Shown here: positions 36,337 through 47,478 of the stretch, one piece after another
Position numbering within the stretch: the first letter of the stretch is position 1
How the letters are laid out: each line of letters begins with the position of its first letter
Source of the DNA: Morella rubra
Lineage: Eukaryota > Streptophyta > Magnoliopsida > Fagales > Myricaceae
Direction: 5' to 3'
NCBI GenBank assembly: GCA_003952965.2
Contig: RXIC02000421.1
Location: 62,001 to 126,000, forward strand
DNA length: 64,000 nt
The notes under the pieces: model-generated
What the model saw: the letters and a program-made list of their open reading frames with translations, nothing else
Told to the model about the DNA's origin: nothing
Databases searched by the model: none
Translations under genes and position numbers: made by a program

Positions 36337-36869
36337 CGCCGTCCTACGCCATTATTGGCCTGAGGAAGGTTGTCGTGGAGCCAATTTATAATTTGCAATT
36401 AGAATAAATAATTTGGACAGTAGTCTTGCCTACAAAAGGACATGATCCATGGGATTTTCCCGAAGCCTTCTCATGACAGAGACGTTCTGTGACTTGCTTC
36501 TATACATGACCTACCACTCGTAAGTCGACTTTGATCTGTAATTCCTATCCTATAGATGGAATGTTGCTTTGGCCTTATATGAATGAATGTTGCTTTCATC
36601 TCTCGATCAGCTGGTTGCACCAGAATATTTAAGGTTTCAATTCAAGACTTGATAACTTAATATAATTAATGGAGTGATTAGGGATGGAGATAATAATTGA
36701 ATCTGCAGAGTTAATTGGTTGCCCCGGATCAATATTCTCTTTTTAGCGGCCACAAGTACTGACAAATCATAAGAGAGTAGTACCTATCCAGGAAAAAATT
36801 TCACAAATTTTCGGAGCTCTATGGTGATCAACTACTGTTATTGTTTTGATATTCTAATAATATTCTCCG

Positions 36870-37090
36870 TAAACTAATAAAAAAGTGCATTTTGCGAGTC
36901 TCAATTCATCACCACAAACTACTCAAACAAAGTTGAATTTTGAAGTGAAAATAATTGCAAAAGCTCTTATAACTCAGACAATTGAATACATGCATGTCGT
37001 AGACATATGAAGTGCCTTTTGTATGATCAGATATGCGAAGACTAACAGTTCGATCCTAATTAAATGCAAATATTAGTGCTTCCTAGTAGT

Positions 37091-37130
<40 letters not shown>

Positions 37131-37455
37131 TAAAAAAGTGCATTTTGCGAGTCTCAATTCATCACCACAACTACTCAAACAAAGTTGAATTTTGAAGTGA
37201 AAATAATTGCAAAAGCTCTTATAACTCAGACAATTGAATACATGCATGTCGTAGACATATGAAGTGCCTTTTGTATGATCAGATATGCGAAGACTAACAG
37301 TTCGATCCTAATTAAATGCAAATATTAGTGCTTCCTAGTAGTGACACACACACACACACACACACACACAAATTAGTATTTTTAGAACTTAGTTTATTGA
37401 CTTGATTCACACACACACACACACAATTAGTATTTTTAGAACTTAGTTTATTGAC
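36870..37455 (-). repeat. Nested tandem duplications with (CA)n arrays
   Basis: Mirror of 19103-19695: two copies of the 240-bp unit and two of the 58-bp unit, with CA runs near 37094-37125, 37345-37370 and 37411-37424. Array lengths differ from the left arm, as expected of fast-changing microsatellites. Confidence 0.9.
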
Positions 37456-40400
37456 TTGATTCACCTGATTCAATTGATGACCAAGTTTGAGTTGAAGTGT
37501 CTCCAACATCTACATTTATCGGTCTTTCTGGCGATGAGGACAATAAAGGCTTGATCAGAGGAATTTGTAAGGATTCAACTTCTCCTTCAAGTATTCTTAC
37601 AACTTCGTGCATTGAAGGACGATTGCTAGGCTTCATCTATGCACCATAATGCAACTATGATCATCTTTCTACCAATTTCCTTTTCTACGTCTGTGACATC
37701 TTCAATTTCTATATCTTTTCCGTCATACAACCACTCATAGACCCAAGTAGGGTACCATTTTTGGCTTGAATGGTCTACAGATTCATTGAAGTTCTTTCTT
37801 CTGCTTGCCATTTCCATTAAAAACATTCCAAAGCTATAAACATCGGCTTTGTAGGAGATTCCCCCAATATTTTTGTAGAATAACTCAGGAGCTATGTATC
37901 CTAATGTCCCTCCCACTGCAGTCAATGAAACAGTGCTATCTTTTCTTGAATACAATTTTGCTAGGCCGAAGTCAGAAATCTTAGGTGTAAAATTATCATC
38001 CAGAAGAATGTTGTGGGGCTTGATATCAAAATGTAAAATCTGCATGTCACATTCTTGATGTAAATATTCAATTCCATGGGCCACTCCTAAAGCAATGTCA
38101 TACAATTTTTGGTAGCTTAGGAGGACACTTTCCTCTTCTGCAAAAATGAAGTTATTGAGAGATCCTTTTGGCATGAACTCATATACGAGAACTCGTGTCA
38201 ATCCTTCAACGCAAAAACCAATGAGTTGCACAACATTAACGTGGTGAATCCTTCCAATAGTTACAACTTCGCTGATAAATTCTTCTCCATTAGCTTTGGA
38301 CTTACCTAACTTCTTTATAGCCACGAGTTGGCCACTTTGAAGTGTTCCTTTGAATACAGTACCATAGCCCCCTTCACCTAGTTTGTCCTTGAAATTTTTG
38401 GTCATCTTCTTAATTTCTGAGTAAGAGTACCTTATTGGTATGAGATTATTGTGGCTTTGCAGAAATTTTTCAATAGCATCATACATTGAGAAATGCCTCT
38501 TACGCCATTTATATACCAACAACAAAATCACCCATGGAGCCCCAAGTACAATATTTGCTGCAAGGCGTGCTCCTGTGCATGAGGGATATATATCATCGTT
38601 TATAGCAAATATATATGTCGTTGCATCATGCATGAAGAAACTATCATGATCATTATAGCCATAACTATTTGCCTTCCTATAAATCTTAATAGTTAAGAGT
38701 GCTGATATTTAGTCTGTCTTCTTCGGCTAGATTTCATTATATTATCATCAGTCAATACTTTCAAAAGTTCTCATGCTTCACAATCTAAGAAATGATTTAC
38801 TAAAAATATATATTTAAAAAAGATTCAAGGAGAGATACAAGCTCTTACCAATTATAACTTGTCCGCATCCATAAAGGGTTCCACCTCTGAAAGGAGATCA
38901 ATACTTATTAATTCATTTATCAAGAAAGACACGTAAATAATTTGAAACTTATAATTTCTCATTTCTACCCTTATTTTCAAAAAGGATCAATCACTGTTTG
39001 TTTTCTCCTTTAAGTTTTCATGTTCAAAACTTCTGTGAGGTTTGCATTAAAAAATTAACAAGAGCACCATCACGTAATTAATTAGTTTGCCTACTCATAG
39101 ATGCGCGCTTTCTTTGCAGCCAATTCCAGCGTACGATACTGCGGTCTGATCTCCTCCGACATCCCACGCCGCAGCCTTGGACGGCAAATGTTTAGATCAA
39201 AGGCCTTAATTGGGCCCTGATTTATGTAACGGGTGGATGCCCCATTGTCTGCTTATGTAACTCCCTTTTATTTTCAATTGAAATTTATCTATTTGCCTAA
39301 AGAGAAATACTACTTAATGGAGTTCATCATCAGCAAAAATGCCTAGCTAGATTCCTAACCCTTTGTGGACGGACTGAAGGACACAGTAGTGACATATATA
39401 GAAAGGATGTACGTTAACCAAGAGAGTAAGCCGTTTAGGAAATTTTGATGTTTCTCGTTTTTGGTTTCCGCACTCATGTTCCCATGAGATTAGAAATGGG
39501 CCTATAAGTTTGAAATAGAAACCTCAACTATTCCTGCCAAAATTAGGCGCAGATCTCCTGTTTGACAACAGAACAAAAGAGTAACACTAGCGTTGGAAAC
39601 TTCAATTAGAATCCACTAATTATGTGTCAAAATACAAATTAATGGATATCCCGTTCTTGGTTTACTAATTCGATTGCACCAGCAAGAAATTACACCATTG
39701 GGGCATCGGTTGCGTCTAAAATCTCCGCGGCTTTCACAATTTTTTCCTCGCCTCCATGTCAGTTCAAAACCAAACAGCAACATGTCGTCGACGTCCGTAC
39801 AGGAAAGATTTTGGCCAACATTTCCAGGCCACGATGACGGACACATGTGCTCTATTTTGCACAACTCTCCCACATCTAAGGCCTTCATCTGGCCAGATAA
39901 AACATATCTATACCTCGTGGATGTCTCTTTTGAGCCTCCTTGATGTTTCCGACTCTTTATTGTTTTATTGAAGTTTGCTTAGAAAAAAAAGTAGAAGTGC
40001 TCCGATAGAATTGCGAATTCGCCGGCCTTTCACAGTTCACGAAAACCACACCCTTTTGATCATGGTCCGGTGCGAACATTACTGGGGTTTACGGATCCCA
40101 CGAACTGATATCGTAGCTGTAATTTGGGAAACAAGGTGGGATGGAGGAGTAATTATCGTTCTGAATTCGAGAGTCCACAACTCGGACTGCGGACAGGTCG
40201 TAGTTGATTTCCCGTACGTAGTATTTTCCACCTGCCAATTGTAACACTGGTCGGTTGTTCTCACGCGACAGATTGATTAGGTGATAAAAATGGGTTACAA
40301 AAAGTGCCAAAATGTCTAAGTGTGACATATTACTATGTATAAACCTCAGTTTAAAGAGATTTTGAAAAGGCTTGAAATTAATGTAAGTTGCATTTTTGTG

Positions 40401-41805
40401 CTTAAAAAAGAATATAATAACCCATTCACTACTTTCTCAATGTGCAGGAGGGTATTTTTGTCCACAAAAATGAGCATTCACGTTAATTGAAAGGAGCTAA
40501 AGATAAGAGGGCAAATAAGGAAAAAAAAAGAAAAGAGAAAGGATTCTGTTGCAATTTGGGAGAAGGACGTCGACCAAAGCATGGAGGGAAGAAAAGAGAG
40601 GGTGCTGCGCGTGGAGAGTAGGAATGGAGCGTGTGGAAGAAATGGGGAGCTGGCCATTTTTCTGATATAGTCTCTCGACCAGATGGAGAAAAGGTGGGTG
40701 GTTGTTTTTGCTGTATTTTTTTCCTTTCCCTTTTCTCTCGAAATTTTTACTGCTGTGTTTGATGGGTTTCTAAGTAACAAAAACTTGGGTTTTGGTTTTA
40801 TCTTGCATCGATTCGAGGTTGTAAATTGATGGAGATGTTCTATTTTCAATTTCATTGTCGTTTATCATTTAGAGAGACGATTTTCGTTTGAAAACTGTTG
40901 AAATTCTTGAAATGGGTATTTTGTAGACTCTTGGCACAATCTACTCTATTTATGGGTAAGATTTCATTCGGTCATTATTTGCCTAAAATCTCTCTTATGG
41001 ATGATGAATCTATTCATTCTTTGATAGTTTGTGGAGTTAACCTCTTTTATTTTTCAGTTATTGAATCCTTGATTTGATAAGTAACTGAGTAACTTTAGCT
41101 TGATGATATTAATTTTAGATTGAGAATCGTTGCTGGTAAAATCAAAGCTCAAGTGTCTTTTTAAATCTCTTTTCAGCAGACTTTTATTTGTCCTCAAAAA
41201 TTGCTTATGCGACTTTTGAATTACCTGTAGCTTTGAATCTTGCGACTCATTTGAATTGCCTTTGAATCTTGCATTTCTTTTCAATTAACGTAATTCCTTT
41301 CTTTTAGCTTTAGCATTCGTCTGTTACTTTTTGCCAATTTATTTTCCTTTTATTTCGTTTTTGTTTTTACTCTCTGTTTGTTGTTTACGTTAACATTGCG
41401 TTTCCTTTCTTTTGTTTTCCCTTTCATCTTTTCTTCACTTATTTCTATTTCACGTTAGCTTTTCCTTTTTCTTTCTTTTATTTTGTTTTGTTCTATTTTT
41501 GTTTTTATTTGTTTGTTTAGCCTTCTCTGTAGCATCATTGTCCATGTGGAAATTGATCTTGGGACTTAACCCTTGTTTACAACTTGACAACTCTTGCACT
41601 TGGGAGTAATTTTTTTGTGAGCCAATCACAGATTGTACCTTAGGTCGCCGCAGTTTGCCACGTCGTGAGTTAATCGAAACGGAGATCGTATGTCATGGAT
41701 ACTGCCACAGAAAGAGGGAGCACATAGATGAGTATCTGCGATGCTGCGGCATTGATGGAGTAGCACAAGAACAATAACAGATATGAGTCGTCCAAGGAAC
41801 GACAT
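37448..41805 (-). pseudogene. LRK10L receptor kinase copy 2' (right arm)
   Basis: Mirror of the 14.7-19.1 kb gene, better preserved in the kinase. One frame from about 38575 to 37626 covers the membrane segment ([18 protein letters not shown]), [27 protein letters not shown] and DVYSFGMFL. It ends early at WCIDEA because of the two-base loss shared with the left arm, so the last helix with the RPSM arginine is out of frame (37636-37448). Exon 1 (41805 downward) carries the solo LTR and the same stop after SSWDP. A complete receptor is impossible without exon 1. Confidence 0.85.
40274..41628. mobile_element. Solo LTR, fossil LTR retrotransposon (right arm)
   Basis: Mirror copy, 1,355 bp, from TGATTAGG to CCAATCA, with the target CAGAT at 40269-40273 and 41629-41633. 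The site is the same as in the left arm. Confidence 0.85.
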
Positions 41806-43001
41806 TCTCCTTTCCAATGATCAGGGAGGGGGCGAGAGGGAGATAAGAAAGGGTGTAGCTTTTATCCACGTACCGCTGTTGACAAGCATATTTTATAATT
41901 TATATATGTCGAATAAAAACAAAAAAGAGACAGGCAGATCCATAATACGTGTACAAATTTGATACAGAGAATTAGCAATTTGTTGAAGACTTATGAGCAA
42001 TTTGTTGAAGACAGGCAGATAATGGTTGTGGTGAGTTGAATCGAGCTGGGCCAAGTCTCCCTCGGTGACCTTGACTTTGAAGCCTTATATGAGCAATTAA
42101 TTTGTTGCGTAAACGCATTCTTTACTCTTTCCTTTTCTCTTCAAATTTTCATTCTCTAAGCTACTTGTAAACACGTCGTCATTGGTCATTAGTCAATGCA
42201 CAAAGCACAGATTAAAGGTAGAAACCATGGAATTTGGTAGAAATTTCACGATGAAACGTCGACCCACCGGTATAGACCTGGGCCGGCCAGGCAAAAGTTT
42301 GTGACTTCGAAGCTTTCACTCACTAAGTGGATAACTGGTCCTGTAACCTTCCCCTGTCTCTAGCTTCATTTCTCTTCGTCCATCTCTGATCTCTCTACCG
42401 TTGGGCCTAATAAGCAGACCCACAAAGGCTTGAAGCCCACTGTCTTAAAGTGGGCCTTGAAACTTGGTTATTTTGTTTTTGGTAAATGGGAGAGCTATTA
42501 CTATATGAAAAACAGTTAATTAAAATAGCGTTGAGGGTGCCCTTTTTCTTTTTGGGTTGGTCAATATTATTGGTCCTAATGCTCTCATGTCTTCATAAAT
42601 TCAATGTTAGGTTTTTAAAATGGATAAAATAAGACCATGTTTGGATGGACAAAAAATATTTCAATTTTTTTTTCAAAATTATTATTATTTTTTATAAATT
42701 CCAACAACTTTTCACTAACTCTAACAATTTTTTTTACAAATCGTAGTAGAATTTACACAACCTCCTATATTAAAAAAAAACCAATCTACTGTCGGTGAGA
42801 AGTAAAATTGACCATGCCATTTCAAATGAAGCTGAATCCGAAATAATAAGATGTTGCAAAGGCTATCACAACTCAAATGAAAACTTACATGTTGTATGCA
42901 AATATAAACTAGATAAGTTGATGGTTCCTATTGATGCAAATATATATTAGCTTTCCCTAGCAAAGATAATTGGCATTTAACACTTGGTTGATAGACTCGA
43001 G

Positions 43002-44105
43002 TTACCCTGATGTAGTTGATGAACCAGTTGAGCTGTCTTCGATATTTGCAATGGGTCTTTCTGGTAACGATATGAAAGGCTTGTGAGGCATTTGTACGCA
43101 TTCCAATTCTCCTTCAAGCATTCCTACAACTTTATGCATTGAAGGACGATAGCTAGGCTTCATCTGTATACACCACAAAGCAACTATGATCATCTTTTTA
43201 CAAATTTCCTTTTCTTTCTCTGTCATGTTGTCAATTTATATATCCTTTTCATTTTGCAATTGGTCATAAACCCAAGTAGGAAAATAAACTTGGCTTGAAT
43301 GGTTTATAGATGCATTCACATTCTTTATTCTGCTTGCCATTTCCATTAACAACATTTCAAAGCAATAAACATCAGCCTTATACGAAAGGCCTCCAATATT
43401 TTTGTAGAATAACTCAGGAGCCATGTATCCTAACGTCCCTCTTACAGCAGTTAAAGGAAAAATGCTGTCATTTACTGCATATATACAATCTTGCTATACC
43501 AAAGTCAGAAACCTTGGGAGTAAAATTATCGTCAAGAAGAATGTTGTGGGGCTTAATATCAAAATGTAAGATCTACATGTCACATCCTCAATGCAAATAT
43601 TCAATTCCACAAGCCACTCCTAGAGCAATATCATACAATACTTTTTCGTATTAAGAAGATACCTTCCTCTTGAGAAAAAATATATTTATTGAGGGAGCCT
43701 TTGGGCATGAACTCGTATACAAGAGCTCGTTCTGATCCTTTAACGCAAAAGCCAATGAGTTGCACAATATTAACATGGTGAATCCTTCCGATGGTTGCAA
43801 CTTCGCTAATAAATTCTTGCCCATTAGCTTTGGCCTTCCCTAGCATCTTTATAGCAACAAGTTGGCCACTTCGAAGGGTTCCTTTGAATACGGTACCATA
43901 GCCTCCTTCACCTAGTTTGTCTTTAAAATTATTGGTCATCTTCTTAATTTCTTTACAAGAGTACTTATTGGCCTGAGGTTATTGTGGCTTTGCAGAAATT
44001 CTTTAATAGCATCATACATTGAGAAATGCCTTTTACGCCATTTATATGTCAACAATACAATCACACATGGAATCCCAAATAAATTTTTTACTGCAAACTG
44101 TGCTC
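43002..44105 (-). pseudogene. LRK10L copy 1', kinase exon only
   Basis: The kinase exon starts at 44105 after a good acceptor (CACAG) and reads, with breaks, through GEGGYG, AIKML and [14 protein letters not shown] and DFG-like sequence follows near 43570-43480, then [12 protein letters not shown] and the C-lobe to 43002. Frame breaks occur near 43970, 43640, 43480 and 43240. There is no extracellular exon upstream: within about 95 bases the sequence changes to an Lr10-type gene on the other strand. The part below about 43463 belongs to the palindrome. The part above it is paralogous to 12434-13055 but clearly diverged. Confidence 0.8.
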
Positions 44106-44184
44106 CTGTGCAGGAATATAATTAATCATCAGAACATGTAGAAAGACAAATATTTTTTCTTTGCAGCACTGTAATCATTTTTTT

Positions 44185-45306
44185 GCGACGTCTGAAATTG
44201 GTAAGTTGCTAGCTGCCCGCTGGCCATTTCAAGCTTTCATTGTTCGGGATAATGGATATGGGAATCGCTTATTTGACGTGCGATTGTGTGCGGTGCAGGT
44301 ACATTCTTAGGATCACTCGTTTTAGTCCTCGCGAGTTTTTTAGTCTACCGTGCGTATAGGCATGATAAAGTGGAAAAAGAAACTGAAGAAAAGATCGAAA
44401 AGTTTTTGGAGGACTACAGGAGTTTTAAGCCTGCGAGATACTCCTATGCTGATATTAAAAGGATTACAAATCAGTTCAGTGATAAGTAATTAGGGGAAAG
44501 ATCCTATGGAACTGTGTTCAAAGGAAATCTTTCCAGTGAAATCTTTGTTGCGGTGAAGATTTTGAACACTACTTCTAAAGGAGATGGGGAGGAATTTATA
44601 AATGAAGTGGGAACAATGGGTAGGATTCATCATGTTAATGTGGTTCGGTTGGTTGGCTTTTGTGCTGATGGGTTTCGAAGAGCTCTAATTTATGAATTCT
44701 TACCGAATGATTCATTAGATAAGTTCATATCTTCAGCAGATGTCAAGAACCGCTTTCTTGGATGGACCAGGTTGTAAGATATTGCTCTCGGTATAGCAAA
44801 AAAGAATTGACCATCTTCACCAAGGGTGTGACCAAAGAATCCTCCACTTTGACATTAAACCCCGTAATGTTTTGTTGGATGAGGACTTCAACCCTAAAAT
44901 TGCTGATTTTGATCTTGCCAAGTTGTGCTCTAAAGACTAGAGTATCGTGTCCATGACCATAGCAAGAGGGACTATGGGTTATATTGCACCCGAAGTGTTC
45001 TCTTGGAACTTTGGGAATGTGTCTTATAAGGCCGATGTTTACAGTTTCAGAATGTTGCTGGTTGAACTGGTAGGAGGGAAGAAAAATGATGATTTTAAAG
45101 AAGAAGAAACTAGCTAAGCTTACTTTCTAGAATGAATTTATAATTTCTTAGAGCAAAAGGAAGACCTACGAGTTTTTATTGAGGATGATGGAGATGTCAG
45201 AATTGCAGAGAAGTTAGCAATCGTGGGATTTTGGTGCATTCATTGGCCCCCAATGGATCGTCCTTCAATGAAACTTGTGCTTCAAATATTGGAAGGCGAA
45301 TTATAG
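44185..45306 (+). pseudogene. Lr10-type receptor kinase, 3' half only
   Basis: A mini-exon remnant ends at 44200 (donor GTAAGT). The membrane/kinase exon starts at 44299 after GTGCAG (TFLGSLVLVLASFLVYRAY). It reads KFLEDYRSFKPARYSYADI, a break near 44489, then [24 protein letters not shown] and EFLPNDSL. More breaks follow near 44778, 44820, 44938 and 45115. DFG appears as DFD (IADFDLAKL). The end, RPSMKLVLQILEGEL, stops at 45306. It is the paralogue of the 7.0-9.5 kb gene in opposite orientation and lacks the whole extracellular region. Confidence 0.85.
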
Positions 45307-46006
45307 TAATGTCGTAGATTGCACTCGTATGGCTTTTAAGGATTAGAATGATTAATCTTGAGAGTTCTATAATTGTTCTTTAGATCATAGTATATATATA
45401 TTAGTATGGCAAGGCACGAGGATACTAAAAAAAATGTGCTAATTCCTCACGGTTGGTTATGATAATGTTTAGGCTAACAGGTGTACGTATCTTATTTATA
45501 AATACTTTTTTTAGAAACTTCAACAATTTTTCATAAAAAAAAGGAATTCCATCAAAACATATCTCTCAACAGTTTTTCACAAACTCAAAACACTTTTTTA
45601 ATGAGAAAAAACTCTATCAAATCATCTCTCTCTACAATTTTTCATAAACTCTAATAAAAATCAATTTCCAACTAAACAACTTTAAATTTTCAATCAATTT
45701 TTCACAAATTCTCAAATCTGTAGGCAAGCTCAATGAGAAAATTTCCTCAAGGGAAAAGAAATTATCTTCATAATTTGAGCATCCAGAGATAGACCTGAGA
45801 AGAAATAATTAATTTGGACAGTACTAAAGGACATCCGTGGAATTTTCCTGAAGCCTTTGTTCGTATGGCAGGCGTTCCTTGATCACTTGCTTTCATAAAC
45901 CTACAAGTCGTTAAGTCGACTTTCTATGTTGCTTTCATCTCTCAGTTGGAGTAGCGAATCACACTTGGAATGCAAACAAACATTGGAAATTAACATTTTA
46001 GAGTCT
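45307..46006. other. Paralogous 3' flank of the Lr10-type gene
   Basis: No gene is seen. 45310-45375 and 45760-46000 align with 34690-34780 and 35050-35190 in the right arm. An A/T-rich MITE-like patch (AATTTTTCACAAA and ACTCTATCAAATCATCTCTC) lies at about 45500-45720. Confidence 0.45.
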
Positions 46007-46093
46007 CCACACGAAGAAGTACTTGGATTATCCATCCACACGAAGAAGTACTTGGATTATCCATCCACACGATGAAGTACTTGGATTATCCAC
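46007..46093 (+). repeat. Three-copy 29-bp minisatellite
   Basis: Three units of 29 bp starting CCACACGA(A/T)GAAGTACTT, at 46007, 46036 and 46065. The third differs by one base inside the unit and at its last bases. The right-arm paralogue near 35195 has a single related unit. Confidence 0.9.
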
Positions 46094-46991
46094 GACGTAC
46101 ATTGATTGGGATCTTTTATTAGTTGCTTTATAGCCCTCCTTTTTCTTCTTAGTTTCATCTACTTGCCAGAAGTAGACAAAAAAAGAAAGGTTCATTTTTC
46201 TCACGGGTAATAGAGAGCAAAACCCTCCTTTTTCTTTCTAATTTCATTCGGGCCAAAAGGAGAAAAAAGAATATTTTTTCTCACCGGATTGTGAATTACA
46301 AGAAAATATTTTTCAACTGATTATTGAAACAGCTCATACGGTCTAAGAATCTTCGGCAAAAGCCCGAGGGCCTTGAAACAATGATAATACCCTCTCGAGG
46401 TTGAGAGCGCTATTAAAATAATGATAATAATTAGAACAACAGGAACCACCAGTACCATCTGAATGAAGGAAATTAGTTTTTTTCCCCATAAATTTAAGTG
46501 AAAGCTAAAAGTGGAGAGGCGTTCCAATTTAAGACTCCTCAAAAGCTAAAAGGGATCGAGACCAAGAAGATTGGATTTAAGACCTCATAAGCTATGAATT
46601 GGATTTAACAAGATTGGTCTTACTAGAATATTATCTTCCTAGCAACCGCAATTAACAAGATATAAAAATAGGACCCAATTAGAAAGAAAATTTTACTCAA
46701 TTTTTGGGACATTTGGGACCAATATATATGGTTTCCTCTTTCCCTCCTGTTTTGCACTGATGATTAACTATTATTCCCACGCTCTGTTCTTCTAATGTTT
46801 CCAGAAATTAAAACTGTGTTTTGTTTCTTTGTCTTCATTAGGACTAAGGTCAATTATCTTCCAAGTGGTAACAACTGGTTCAATCCAGTTTGCCCAATTG
46901 CCAACGTAGCATGACTGATGCAAATAACAAAATAGCACCATGCCATCTCAAATGAAGCTGAGTTTATAAGATAGATGTAACATACTTTGGA

Positions 46992-47332
46992 GGGAAAGGA
47001 ATAGTAGAGTTTTTACTGGAGCATCGAGACGCTTATACCTTCTGTTTTCTGATATCACTTCTGCAGTTTTGGCAAGGATAGGTATCCTTAGTAGTTTTGG
47101 AAGGTCCAACACCAACCTTCAGCTTATACGGAATTGACACATATCTGATGATGTCTTGCAGTCTCAATTGGATACTTGATTTTCTTTTTTAGCTTTATCC
47201 TTAGATCATCTTAGTCTTGTTTTACCCCTCTTGTGGAGCGCTTGAGTTTTTACCTTTTTTTATTACGGGCTATGCCCCTTTTTTTGTACAGTTATTTGGG
47301 AAATTTATACACTTACCAATTACCCAAAAAAA
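46992..47332 (+). mobile_element. 5'-truncated LINE insertion
   Basis: A 341-bp insert is flanked by the 12-bp direct repeat ACATACTTTGGA (46980-46991 and 47333-47344) and ends in an A run. Its start translates to RNSRVFTGASRRLYLLF and SAVLARIG, like the C-terminus of plant LINE ORF2. A T-rich 3' untranslated tail follows (GGGCTATGCCCC near 47268). The same locus without the insert is seen at about 61785 in the paralogous block. Confidence 0.75.
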
Positions 47333-47478
47333 ACATACTTTGGAAGAGATAGCTGCTATCATAACTCAAATGAAAATTTACATCTTAATTGAATATATAC
47401 AACCAAATATGTGAAGACTAGCTGTTCTTAGATATTAATTTTTCCCATGAGGCAACAATTGTAATTGACATCTAAAAC

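Larger units (their letters stand above)
28306..43463. repeat. Right arm of the giant palindrome (about 15.2 kb)
   Basis: Reverse-complement counterpart of 13055-28248, with the same transposons, genes and microsatellites in mirror order. Several pre-existing lesions are shared (the solo LTR site, the copy 3 exon 1 frameshift, the copy 2 two-base loss), so the duplicated segment was already partly decayed. Private differences, mostly small indels, separate the arms. The match stops near 43463 inside the kinase exon of copy 1'. Confidence 0.95.

Noticed and set aside
46321-46542. A 73-codon minus-strand frame with an Ile/Val run
   Set aside because: The paralogous block at 61.4 kb does not preserve it; non-coding.
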